The position numbers and the translations under genes were made by a program. Source: Emiliania huxleyi CCMP1516 (Eukaryota > Haptophyta > Isochrysidales > Noelaerhabdaceae). From it: a stretch of DNA of 64,000 nucleotides. Positions 46,988 to 59,408 of the stretch are shown piece after piece. The stretch covers positions 460,193 through 524,192 of the forward strand of contig NW_005199045.1 of the NCBI RefSeq assembly GCF_000372725.1, in the 5' to 3' direction. The first letter of the stretch is position 1; each line of letters begins with the position of its first letter. The notes beneath the pieces were generated by a model. That model saw only the letters and a program-made list of their open reading frames with translations, did no database searches and was not told the DNA's origin.

Positions 46988-48280
46988 GGGATGTATCCAC
47001 CTCGCTGCTTGCTTGAAGATCAGGCGTCCCTTCGCTGTTTATTCACAGCACTAGTGTGGGACCTGCGGCGGTACCCGTCTCTGTTGTTCGGGCAGTGAGA
47101 GACGCAGGATCTGCACGCCAAAGTGGGCCACTCATTTGCATTTTGGTTTTGGGTTGTCGGAGATCATCCATCAGCACTCATGTCTCATCAGTCAGTCACG
47201 TCAGTCAAAGCAGTTCGTGGCACTCATCAGTCAGTCACGTCAGTCAAAGCAGTTCGTGGCACTCATCAGTCAGTCACGTCAGTCAAAGCAGTTCGTGGCA
47301 CTCATCAGTCAGTCACGTCAGTCAAAGCAGTCGTGGCACGTGGAGCAGTCGCTGCATGCAACGGCGCCGCCACACGCTCCGGACGACCCCGACAACCGAC
47401 ACACCACGCACAATGGGAGGCTATCGCGCACGATCGGGCATCGCGCCGCAAACAACTCGCCGCACAGATGGGGGGGGAGGCAGAATCCCACACACACCGG
47501 AGCAGCGCAGACACCTTACACGTCAGCGCTCGCTCGATGTGGCCGGCGCTCTCCCCTCTCCTATCGCCTTTTCAACGGCGGCGTGCGGCCACGCGCCGCG
47601 CCGAGCCGGTCTCGGCGGGAGACCTCGGAGCCGCACGCGATGCGGGCATGCGCGATGGCTCCGTTGGCTCCGTGCCTAAGGCAGATCGATTAGGGTGTGA
47701 GCTGCGGCAGCCACCGTTTCTGTACCCGCTCGATCACGTGCAGGCCGTCGGAGGCCGCGCTGGATGGCCCAGGGCCGGCGGCGGTGAAGGCGTCCGTCGA
47801 TGAAGGGATGTCGTCGAGGGAGCCATCGTCCTCCGCGGTGCACCGGTCCAGTTGTCGGAGTTCGAGATCGCAGTCGACTTGGAGAGTGTGTTCGGCCCGT
47901 TGACGAACTCACGGAATGTGAGCGACTTGGTGCACGCTGGGTCGAGCATCATGACTCGCACCTCATCCTGGGCGAGGATCCTCGCCCAGGGACCAGCTGT
48001 TGGCGTCGCCGTTTTGATCGAGCTGCATCCACTGCATGGTTTCGTAGTCAAGCGTAAACGCCCAGGAGTTGGTGCCTGGGTGACTTGCTGATGAGAGCGC
48101 CTTCCAATGGCGTTGGAAGGTTGAGGAAGTACACAGCATTCTGCATCGAAAACGGAATCTCTCTTGCTTGCAGATGCAGTCTCAGTCTCTCCCACCCCTC
48201 ATCGAAATCTCAAACTCCCAAAGCGAAAAGGAATCTTCGCCATTTGAGATCTCACGCGTATCGCGTTTCCCCTCTAGAAA
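46988..48280. other. Intergenic region with a 39-bp tandem repeat
   Basis: Four copies of a 39-bp unit containing GTCAGTCACGTCAGTCAAAG lie at about 47185-47338. The reverse strand at about 48140-47960 has a protein-like stretch (AFTLDYETMQWMQLD, NSWSLGEDP) that is interrupted and unrecognised. It may be a relic. Nothing else is supported. Confidence 0.5.
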
Positions 48281-48300
48281 CTGAGACACTATGTCAAAAC
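48281..48300. repeat. Transposon left end: 6-bp target duplication and 14-bp TIR
   Basis: CTGAGA followed directly by CACTATGTCAAAAC. The match with 54487-54506 is exact over 14 bp inverted and 6 bp direct, and both sit exactly at the junction. Confidence 0.9.
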
Positions 48301-48479
48301 CCCACTGAGAAATTATAAATTTCTCTAGAGCTGGTGCCGCCACTAGATGAAATGCTCCACTGGGCCCCCGGAACACGCCTGCGCGGCGGCGAGCAGTGAA
48401 GAGGCGCGGAAAGCTGATTTTTTTACTTTTGGACGCATTTCGGGCTCCGTACTGGTTGACGCAGAGCCGCACGCGTCGA

Positions 48480-49137
48480 CCGGCGCCGTTCGCGACCACG
48501 AGGGCGGATGCTGGCCATCCCGGGCTCTGTGCACATCGGCAGCGCGCGTTCTACGCGCTCCGCTATCCAGGTCTTGGCGCCCCACCTCGAGAGCGCCGTG
48601 TTTATCTCGTGCAATCTCGAGCCATGGAGATTAGGCCGAGATCGCTTTGAGCTGCGGGAGATGTTTGGGAGATACAGCTACAGTCACACGGACCCGCGGG
48701 GCGTGCGCAGCTCGCGACGGAGATGTTTGTAGAGCCCGGGCTCGCTGCGAAGCGGTGAGCGGCGCCCGAACGGCACCGGGCCGCGTGCCGCTCTCTGCAG
48801 CTCCGACGCGGCCGGGCGGCTGCCAGAGCCGCACGCGCCGACCGGCGCCGTTCGCGATCACGAGGGCGGATGCTGGCCATCCCGGGCTCTGTGCACATCA
48901 GCAGCGCGCGTTCTACGCGCTCCGCTGTCCAGATCTTGGCGCCCCACCTCGAAAGCGCCGTTTTTATCTCGTGCAATCTCGAGCCGTGGAGATTAGGGGA
49001 GATCGCTTTGAGCTGCGAGAGATGTTTGGGAGATACAGCTACAGTCACACGGACCCGCGGGGCGTGCGCAGCTCGCGACGGAGATGTTTACAGAGCCCGG
49101 GCTCGCTGCGAAGCGGTGAGCGGCGCCCGAACGGCAG
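48480..49137. repeat. Duplicated ~300-bp block inside the transposon
   Basis: The block 48480-48773 recurs in the same orientation at about 48840-49137, with a few substitutions and small indels and a different ~65-bp join. It contains GCATCTCGTG-type AT-poor sequence and GTTTGGGAGATACAGCTACA. It lies between the left TIR and the transposase stop, so it is probably subterminal transposon sequence. A reverse frame (KTALSRWGAK) appears in both copies. Confidence 0.75.
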
Positions 49138-49366
49138 GGTAGCGTGTCGACCTAGACTGAACGCGACCGAGCAGCAAGGTACTAGGAGTGGCAGCCCGTG
49201 ACAGCACCGGCAATACGCTTGGGGAGCGGTAGAGCAACGGCCCTGGTAGTGGTGGGCGAAGCAGCGACGGCGATGGCGATGGCAGTGGCGGCCCTGGCGG
49301 CGACGGCCGTGTTGGCGGATGAGGCGGCGAGACGGCGACGGCGACCAGGGCGACCTGTGCAGGCCG

Positions 49367-52300
49367 TCACGAGTCGTCATAGAGGTCGAAGTACTTTTCA
49401 TCGCCTTCCAAGCCCTCGTCGAGCACGACCGCGTCCGCGCGCGCTGCCGCCGCAGCCCCTGCTCGGCGGAAGGCGTCCTGCAGCGGATGCTCGTAGGGAA
49501 GCGCGTCCTCTCGCGCCGCTGCCCGGAGGAGCCAGCGCAGCCGCACGCGCTCCTCGTGCATGAAGGCCGTGTTTGCTGCGCCGGCGGCCTCTCGCTCCCT
49601 CCTGTTCCTGAGCGCTCCGAGCGGGCTGATGCCCGGGCTGGTCGAGAGGTACTCGGCAAAGGACTGCTTGCTCATCAGCTCGTCGTCCGCGCAGTAGGCG
49701 AAGAGGCGGCGGCGGAACCAATGCGCCCACGGCCCGCACTGGTAGCCGTCGCTCTGCAAGTTGAGCGTCACGCTGACTAGCTGCCAGCCCGTGTCCTTTG
49801 GCGCCGCGTCGAAGGCGTCCCGAACGCGCGCTAGAGGATGCGTGCGGCTGAAAATGCTGGTGCCGAACGGCTCCCAGTGCACGGCGAGCCGCTGAGGCCC
49901 GATGAGCGCGACGTTGTGCCAATGGGCGCCGTCGCAGACCTGCTGCAACATCACGCAGTCGCAGAGTTGCAGCACCCGCTGCCCTCCTCTTTGACGGAAG
50001 ATGCTGCATGCCGAGGCTACGTCGCGGGGGTAGTTGTACCGCAGCGGCGAGCCGGCGCCACTCTCGCCGTCTGGACGCTCGTCTACGTAGTGTGCGTTGG
50101 CGAGGTTCGAGTCGCTGAACCACTGCCGGTGGTAAGATGAGATGTAGCCAGCCTCGCCGACGCGCAAGTGGGGCGGTCCCTGTAGCTCTGGCTCCACCAG
50201 CTCGACGTCCACCTCCACGTCGTCGGAGCCGGGTCTGCCGGCAAACAGCGCCTCGTCCTCGACCTCGTCCTCCCCTCCCGTCTCTACTTCTCCCTTCCCG
50301 CGGGCTTCCATGTCTGATATGATCGTGTCCCACGACACCCCCCCACCCTCGGCGTCCTCGGCTATCGCGCTGCGGCGCCAGCGAGGCGCCTCTGCCGAGC
50401 CAATCTGGCTCACATCAGAGACAGGGTTCCACAGCTGTTTCATCGACCATGTCTCCACCTTGGTGAAGAACGGGCACTCCACGTACACGTTCTCCTCCTC
50501 GGTATCCTCGTGCAGCCAGCGAATCTTTATCTTGATTCTCATGACCGCCTCGACGCGAGCGAGGTACACCTCTGGGTCTCCATCCTGCCGGACGGCCCAG
50601 AGGACCTCCACGACGTTCCCCACCTGCAGCGACCTCCGGATCGCCGCTGTGCTCACGCCCTTCTCCAACGGCCAGCCCGGCTGGCGACCCTCGCCCTCCG
50701 CCGAGCTCGCCGTCCCGCCGTCGGCCGCGTCGGTCGAGCCTCCGGCCTCGCCCGAGCCCTCCTCCCCCTCCTCCTCCGCCCCGCCCTCCTCCTCCTCCTC
50801 CTGCGGCTCGTCCACGAACGCCGAGAACTCCATGCTGTCGAGCCGGAGATCCTGCAGCTGCGCGGCGAGGCCCTCCTTCTCGGTGACTCGCTTGGACACG
50901 TTGTGTCCGAGAGCGGCCGACGCGGCGCTCCAATCGGCTGCCGTTGTCGGGTAAACGTGCCCGCGGTGCCGCGGTGCCGTGAGCCTTGTCGCGCACGTCT
51001 CCGACCGGCGCTGCGTCCCGTGCAAATCGCGAGAGAGCGTCTTGACGACCGTCTCCGAGAAGAAGTTGCTGATCGGCACAAAGACGCCGACGCTCCAGAT
51101 GGAATCGTAGACGTCGCTACCGCCCGCCACGTCGCGCAGCTGCGTCGGCCGCTTACAGCTTGCCAGCAGCTTAAAGACGCCGAGGGCGTCGTCCTGAAAC
51201 CAGAGGCCGACCCCCTCGGTGGCGTTGGTGATCGCAGCGCTGAGCTCGGTGGCATCGGCCGAGTCGGGGAGGTGCGGCAGCATGCTCTGGATTAAGCCTC
51301 CCCGGCCCTGCTTCGCGAGCGCCAGCAGCTCCTGCGCCGAGAGAACAGCATGCTCTCCCTCCTCGTCCATAGTTCCCAGCGCCACGAGCGCGGGGTTCGT
51401 CCGCCACGCTGCCGTGTGCTGTCGGAAGTAGGTAGAAGCAGCGCGTGCGGCCTTGCGCACGATGGCCCGCACATCCAGGCGCGAGAACGCCGCCGTGTTC
51501 TTGGCGACCATTGCTCGCAGCGGCGCAAAGTCGCCCTTCCATGGACGGCCGCCTTCGAGGTCGCGCGTCTCGTCGTTGTCGCTGGCGAGCGCGTCGAGGT
51601 AGGCGAGCCGCAGGCGAAGCACGCGGGGTGCCTTGAACGCCACGCCCGGCCCGTCGTTCTCGGTAAACTTGAGGAAGCGGTCGGCCGACCGCTCGCCGTA
51701 GATGGCCAGGAACGAGAGCCACACGCGTATCTCCGGGTCGAGGAGCTCAAGCAGCAGCTCGCGCCGCGCGGCGTCCTTGATCGAGCTCACCTTCTCGAGC
51801 AGCGTGGCGCCAGTCAGCGCCAGCTTCTCACCGAACTCGTCGGTCTGCTCGGCGTCGGCAAAGAGCCCCTCGTCGCCCTGCGCGCAGAGCCACTCGTGCA
51901 AGAGACAGCACACGATCAGCTCGAGGCGCCGCGTCGTGGGCGCCAGCCACATGCACGTGTACACCCAGTAGAGCCACCGGGTGTCCACGCCTCCCGGCAT
52001 GTCGCCGAGACGCGCCAGCCCCTCCGAGACGCGGACATAGTTTTTGCAGCCCTTCGACTCCTTGACGGCGAGCACGACGTCGGCCAGCAGCTGCGTCAGA
52101 GGGAGCGTGGGGAAGCGTTGGAGGGGTGTGTGAGCGCCTCTTACGTCGGGCGTGGCGCGCCTCCGGGATGCGATGCCGTCCGCTTTTGGTGGAGCCCGAG
52201 TGCGCGAGCAGGTGCTCGCGGCGGCAGGCACCAGCCGCCTCGCAGACATTCTTCACCTCGTTGTTGATCACGTGGGACAAGCAGAGGATAAAGAAGCACA

Positions 52301-53927
52301 GCACGTGCTTTGCCGCACGCATCGAGGTCCAGATGTGCGCAAAGGCGCCGCCCTTGTGCCGCTCCGACGCAATGGTCAAGCTGGCATTGGAGGCGGTGCC
52401 GTCGGAGACGCAGAAGTCGATCCGATCGATCGGCAGGCCGAGCTCGTTGACCGCGCGCACGTTGCTCGCGCCGACGTTCACGCCCGTCTTCTTGTGGCCA
52501 TCGGCGTCTGGCCGGAGCTTAAAGGTGGCGATCACCTCGCGCTCACGCAGCGCCGGCAGCCTCTCGCACGACAGCGTGACGACGACCCAGGCCACCTTGT
52601 TGATCGTCACCTCGTCCCACTGCAGCACGTTTCGCCGCTTCGAGAAGGAGTTCTCCACAGCTCTCTGGCGCTGCACGAACCAGAACTGCATGTCGTGCAA
52701 GCGGACCGTCTCGTGGCTCTCGTGCTGCGGCCGCTCCGCCTCCGGGAGCGACTTCAGGTACCGCTTCGAGCAGGCCGTGGCGACGCCCTGCGCGCCACGC
52801 AGCGAGAGGGTCTTACCCGCCGCCGAATGGTAGAGCACGTTCGTCTCCTCTCGCCATTCTGGGAGGTAGACTCCCCCCGCTCGGCTCGCGGGCAGCGCCA
52901 GGGTCGACGCCGCCGCGCCGGGTCTGCCGGGAGGCCGCCACGAGAGCATGGCCACGTGAGTGCGCCGCATAAGCTCGAGGATCGTCTCGCCGGGCAGGAC
53001 TTCGAGCGTGCGAAAGCGTCCGGCGCCGCGCAGCAACGAGCAGTATTGTCGCTTAAAGCGCTCGAGCTGGACCCGCAGCTCGCGCTGGAGGCTGGGGCTG
53101 CGCTGCAGCACCGCGTGGAGGGCGTGCAGCTCGTACAGCCCGCGGAGGCGCGGGATCTCGTCGGGGTGCCGCGCCTGCTCGGCAAGCGCGCGAAAGCACA
53201 TTCCTAGCCGGCGAGGCTTGAGTGCGACGGCGTTCTCGTCCATGGTCTCCAAGGCAAACTCGGCCATGGACAGCTGCCAGACGGCATCTGTGCCCCACGC
53301 AGCCTGCGGGTTGGAGAGCAGGCGCAGCATGTCGCGCTCCTTCTCCTGCCAGAGCTCGCGCAGATTGGCGAGCGCAGTCTCAATCTCCGCCCGCTGCGCT
53401 CGCAGCAGCTGCGACCTCGCCAACGCAGATTGCCTAGTCTGCACACCGGTCTCGAGGGCCTCGAGTGCGTCTGCGGCCGCAGCCTCCGCCAGCTGCACGC
53501 TGAGGCTACCCGTCGCGACGCCAGCGGCGCTAGTCAGCTGCGAGTCCTCAAGGCGAGGCCGCTGCGCCGTCCTGGCGCCTGTGGCGGTCGCGGGTGACCG
53601 ACCTTTGCCGTAGCCGGGTTGGCGAACGCAAGCGGAGGCGGTCTGCCCAGCCTTGGAGGCGGCGGCTGCGGCGGGCTGCCGCGCCTTTTGGACGGTAGAC
53701 GCGCGAGAGGCCTTTTGAACGGCTTCAGCTCGCTGACTGCGCGCCTGCTTTTGGCACACCACCCACTCGCCGCCGACAGCCTCGTATTGTGGTGCTTCCG
53801 ATCGTGACGAGGGCTCAGACGGACCGCGCGAGCCGGCTGCACCAGAGACCTCCTTTGGAGGACGATGAGCGCCTTGCATGACGCCCTTGGCCTTGCGGCC
53901 GTGTGCAGGCTTCTTCTTCGGCGCCAT
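49367..53927 (-). CDS. Transposon protein: RNase H-fold transposase joined to C48 (Ulp1-like) protease
   Basis: Exons 53927-52161 and 52090-49367 are phase-compatible across a 70-nt intron with a GC donor, giving about 1,496 aa; the junction is inferred. The N-terminus is basic (MAPKKKPAHGRKAKG). Transposase-like blocks follow: LQWDEVTINK, IDRIDFCVSDGTASN, CLSHVINNEV and, after the junction, GVDTRWLYWVYT, like the Asp sites and TRW block of hAT-type enzymes. An acidic linker leads to a barrel-like segment (NVVEVLWAVRQDGDPEVYLA). The C48 peptidase core follows, with GAHWHNVALIG (His), VHWEPFG and LQSDGYQCGPWAHWF (Gln and Cys). Ulp1-like domains are known in some transposons (for example KDZ/Zisupton and certain MULEs). 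Two separate genes remain possible if the intron is wrong. Confidence 0.8.
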
Positions 53928-54110
53928 TGCGACCTGCTTTGAAGGCGCCTCGAAGCTAGCTCCGGCAGCACGATGGGTGCGGGTTCATCGCGTGTCTTTT
54001 CCTGCGGCCCACTGTGAAGTTGGGATCTGAGCTCTCGTTTTAACACAGCCCGTAAGGTGCCCCGCCGGGGTGCCGGTTCGTTTTCCGCCCACGATCATGA
54101 CCTCGGAGAA

Positions 54111-54179
54111 CGCATTAGCCGCTACAGCGGAAGCTGTGATTTCGGCTTCCTCGGCAATTTCGATGTAGCGGCTAATGCG
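54111..54179. repeat. Perfect 16-bp hairpin within the transposon 5' region
   Basis: The arms are CGCATTAGCCGCTACA (54111-54126) and its exact inverse (54164-54179), with a nested GGAAGC/GCTTCC pair inside. It lies 184 bp upstream of the transposase start and about 320 bp inside the right TIR. It could be a subterminal recognition site or a transcript hairpin. Confidence 0.8.
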
Positions 54180-54486
54180 TTTCGCGACATAATAGCTAAA
54201 ACTCGAGCCAGAGCTATGGGCGCCGAGTTCGCCACCCAATTTGTGTTAAAACGGAAGCAGGGCTCGTGGTTGGTTAACTGTAGACCACACGGACGCGCGG
54301 CCGGCGGCTGAGAAGGCCACGCAGCCCCTCTTCCTGGTCACTGACGGGAGCACTGGTCGGCGTGAAGACCCCAAGATGGCGCTGTTCGCGCCTCCCGTCC
54401 ACCACTACCGATCAGGTGGCCGGCCTGGGTGCCCCCCCGGCGGGTGGGAAAGGGCGCAAAGCTCCGTTTCATTGCCTACCCCTGTA

Positions 54487-54506
54487 GTTTTGACATAGTG
54501 CTGAGA
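54487..54506. repeat. Transposon right end: 14-bp TIR and 6-bp target duplication
   Basis: GTTTTGACATAGTG followed directly by CTGAGA, the counterpart of 48281-48300. Confidence 0.9.
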
Positions 54507-54872
54507 TTTCGTGGCTGAAGTCTCGACGAAGATTTGGGAGATCTCAAGGGCGGGACTAGAGACTGAGATCTGCCCTGAAATCTTCAGGTCTCACTCCTCT
54601 CAATCTCTAAGAAAGACTAGAGATTACCATGACTGACAGAATACGCACAAGATATGGTGGTCACTTTTGGCGGTACTAGTGTTATCCGTGAGGCCAGGTG
54701 CGGCGATTCCGCCCGGGGGATTATCGTGGGCACGCCACCACGAACCTCGGGCAGACAGCGCGTGCGCGGCGGCGGAGGGCCGGCGAGCCGCCGGGTTGCC
54801 GAACGTCGTCGGCCGACCTCCGCCGCGGACGTCACTGGCCGCAATTCCGGGAGAAAGTGCGCGGGGGCCCGC
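54507..54872. other. Short intergenic stretch, nothing recognised
   Basis: Directly outside the transposon is an AT-richer stretch with GAGATCTCA-like motifs (54537-54600), resembling the DNA left of the element. It then becomes GC-rich towards the eL22 stop. No gene is seen. Confidence 0.4.
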
Positions 54873-55488
54873 TTAGTCCTCGTCCTCGTCGGCCTCGTTG
54901 TCGTGGATGTTGTAGTACCGGAGCTCGTACGAGTCCTTCTTGTTGGCAATGACGTGCAGCCAATCGCGCAGCTGCTGCTTCTTCAGGTACTTCTTGGAGA
55001 GGTACTTGAGATAGCGCTTGGAGAAGTCCGTCTCGGCAGAGACAATCACCTTCGCCTTCTCGCGGGAGACCGTCACAAGGTCGGCGAGGTTGCCAACCTT
55101 GCCATTCACCTTGATCTTGTCGAGCAGGAACTTCTCCTGGGCGGCACAGTGCGCGAGCCGGTTGGGGGCGCGCCGCGGGGCGAGCGTCTAGCGGGCGCGA
55201 GGGGATGTGCGGCGACGGGAGGGGACGATGAGGCCGGCGGGGGGAGGGGCGGACGACGAGAGCCCGCGACCGGCGCCCGCGAGGGGGGGGGGGGGGGGGC
55301 GCACAAAGGACGCGGCATCCATGATGCCGTCGTCGACCGGCTGCGAGCAGTCAATCGCAAACTTCTTGACCACCTTCTTCTTCTGGATCTTCTTGGCCTG
55401 CGGGCGGCGGAGGGGCGGGCGCGTGGGCATTCCGCCACGCGCGAGCAGCAGCGACGGATAGCGGGGGGCGGCGACGCACGGGAGCCAT
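54873..55488 (-). CDS. RPL22: 60S ribosomal protein eL22
   Basis: Three exons (55488-55480, 55397-55305, 55136-54873) give about 121 aa, the usual size. The first exon encodes only Met-Ala-Pro. The second carries [16 protein letters not shown] and [14 protein letters not shown]. The third begins [20 protein letters not shown] and has the strongly conserved [20 protein letters not shown], then the SYELRYYNI and acidic tail typical of eL22. Both introns are GT-AG; the second includes a long C-run. The protein is a structural part of the large cytosolic ribosomal subunit. The tiny first exon is supported by the eL22 start MAP and a GTGCGT donor directly after it. Confidence 0.95.
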
Positions 55489-56943
55489 GTTGCGGGCGAA
55501 GGAGGAGAGAGGAGGGGCCTGGCGCAGCCCCGTGCTTGGCGAGAAGAATTCGCGCAGGCCGCGACGCCTAGCACCACACTCCTCTCCTTGAAATCCCTGT
55601 GTGGTGGCGGAAGAGCTCTACAGCTCTACAGCGCTCCAGAGCGCTCTACATCTCTACAGCTCTACAGCGCTCTACACTCTCTACATCCTCTACACCCTCC
55701 CTCAGGTGGGTGCTTGGCGAGAAGAATTGGACCTCGTGCAGCCAAGGGCGTTCTGCAGTTAAGGGGAAACCCGGTGCACGGAACGAACCCTCGGAGACCC
55801 ATGTTTACTTTACGGCCCTTTCCCTGCGAACGCGCACCCCCGGGGCTAGGCCTAGGGCTCTCTAGCCCGTAACCCGCCTCGGCGAGAGTGAGAGAGAGAG
55901 AGAGATTTAGCAATACCAAACAACTCTTTTTGTTCTTCGGCTGCCTGCGCAAGAAAGTAAGATTCTTCTTTCACGTGTTACTGCCAGTGCGCGTCAGTCC
56001 CCCAAAGTTGTGCAAGCGCGAATTCAAAATTCTTAAATAAATAAATAAAAAAGAGTCGTAGAAAATCCAAAATCCAAATCGCAAACATAGAAACCCAATC
56101 ACACACAACACACAGCCACGTGGCATAGGAGAGCAGGAGGTAATAAATAAAACGGACACGCGAAACGAGGGGTGGGAGAAGGACAGGGTCCCACCTGCAC
56201 GAGCAGGATCTTGGAAGGACGATCAGGGACACAGCTCACAGGGGAACGAGAGCGGGGAGCGCATCGCGACACGGAGGGGGGCTGGGCAGGGTTTCACCCA
56301 CACGCTAGAGTCAAGTTGGGAGTGCTTACTGTTGGGAGTGCTTACTCGTCGCCCTGAATGGTTGCCCAGGTTGTGAGGGACACGATCCCGGCGTGAACAC
56401 GCCGATCTGACAAAATCCCGAGTGCCTACCGCACGCGCCGCGTCGCGGCGCGTGCGGTGGGCTTTGTTTGAAGTTAAAAGTCGAATCAGAGCGCCGTCGG
56501 TGCTGTCCCTCGTTTTCCTCCCACGGACCGCCCGTCCGGCACCGCTCCGGGACGCACGCCGGCGAAGCACCTCAAGCTGCTGTACGGCCCCGGCATCGCC
56601 TCCCCTGGCTTAGCTAGACTGAGAGATATTGTGCAAAAGGTTGGTCTCTACAATGTATATGCTGACACTTTACCTCCCAGAGCTCGTCCCGGTCCGCCAC
56701 GGCCATCCTTGGCCTCCGGACGGCCCCCGGCCGCGGCGCGGTGCGGCGGCGTCACAAATCTGACCACAGAGCCCCGAGGCCCGATCAGGCGTATGCATTG
56801 CCCATCCAGGGCTATCACCTGGACCTATCAACAGGCGCCTGCGGCGCCGTGGCCCCGGGGGAGGGCACGTTCACACCTGTCCAACCATTCGTGCAGCACA
56901 GGTGCTTCCAACTCTGTCTGCGCGCTCGACGCAAAACAACGCC
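55489..56943. repeat. Repeat-rich spacer between divergent eL22 and cyclophilin genes
   Basis: CTCTACAGCTCTACA minisatellite units lie at about 55615-55690. An inverted copy of family R3 (CCTCGGAGACCCATG side) lies at about 55744-55880. An inverted copy of family R2 lies at about 56165-56310. TGGGAGTGCTTACT is repeated at about 56316-56345. The two flanking genes diverge, so their promoters must lie in this ~1.45 kb; none is recognisable by eye. Confidence 0.65.
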
Positions 56944-58549
<1,606 letters not shown>

Positions 58550-59408
58550 GCGAGAGTGAGCGTGGGTGTGGAAAGAGTCCGACGGGTGTGCTGAGGGTTT
58601 GCATGGACGGGAAGAAAGAAAGAATTTGAAAAAGAAAACGGACATTGCAAGGGTTAGGGGGGTACTTTACGGCTCTACGTTAGGGCTGCGGCTGGCTGGG
58701 TTATACCTTTGAGACCGCCATCCCCAGCGTCCCTCCCTCCTCTAGTCATTGAATCTCAACTTCTCGACTCTCCAACACGAAGTGCTGCGATCGGGGTTGC
58801 CCGATTTATTTTTTCTTTCTTTTTTTGGGCCCTGACCCCTGTTGGGCACCCTACCTACCTTTTGCGCAGCAACACCTTAAACTTTTAGGCGGCCCTCCAA
58901 ATTCGGGTCGGAGCGTAGCGGAGTTGGCCCCGAGTTTGAAAACGGGCGACGGACGCTTGCGTCCTAGGGAGGGGGGGGAAGTAACCTGAAACTGCAACGA
59001 TGCATGCGTGCAGCACGAACGGCTGCGTGCGATTCAGCGGTCGCGCCGCTGAGCGTTCAGGTCGAGCTCGGCGAGCTGAGCAAGATCATCCAGCGGCGCG
59101 ACAGCTGAATCGCAAGCGTTGAGGAACGCGAGACAGATCGCGTTCCGCGTTTCAGTTTCACGAAAGGTACCACCCTCCCTAGCCTCCAACAACGCCTCCC
59201 CGGCGCAGAGGGGCCCCCGGAGGGATGCTCAACCGCTCCACGCCACCCGCGATCCTATTCCCACAGCGCCGCTGCGAGTAGCCCACACGTTAGTGAGTCC
59301 TTCGGTAAGCGCGGGTTAGCGCGGGCTAAATTTTAGTGTGGCTTAACCCGGTGGAACCCACGCTCGCCCGCGCTGACTGACAACTCCGACGTTATTTTCA
59401 GGGTCACC
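58550..59408 (-). repeat. Intergenic; family R1 inverted copy at 58716-58862
   Basis: R1 in inverted orientation covers about 58716-58862, with TCTCCAACACGAAGTGCTGC as its core. The rest holds TTTCTTT-rich and GC-rich sequence. A TTATTTTCAG just before the next start (59392-59401) may be the acceptor of a 5'-UTR intron. Confidence 0.65.

Larger units (their letters stand above)
48287..54500 (-). mobile_element. Complete DNA transposon, 6.2 kb, with Ulp1-type protease
   Basis: The left end is CACTATGTCAAAAC (48287-48300) and the right end is its exact inverse (54487-54500). CTGAGA abuts both outer ends (48281-48286 and 54501-54506), giving a 6-bp target duplication. Inside is one large reverse-strand gene (49367-53927), a duplicated block near the left end and a strong hairpin near the right end. 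The ends begin CACTA, but a 6-bp duplication does not fit classical En/Spm (2-3 bp). The coding part looks hAT- or KDZ-like (RNase H fold plus C48 protease). Exact ends and an open gene suggest a recent, possibly active copy. Confidence 0.88.

Noticed and set aside
47185-47338. CRISPR-like direct repeats
   Set aside because: The 39-bp units abut directly with no spacers, and the DNA is eukaryotic.
51350-52267. 305-codon forward frame inside the transposase gene
   Set aside because: It is the antisense shadow of the transposase, which has recognisable motifs on the reverse strand.
48287-54500. Assignment of the transposon to En/Spm (CACTA) from its terminal bases
   Set aside because: The flanking duplication is 6 bp rather than 2-3 bp, and the protein looks hAT/KDZ-like with a C48 protease.
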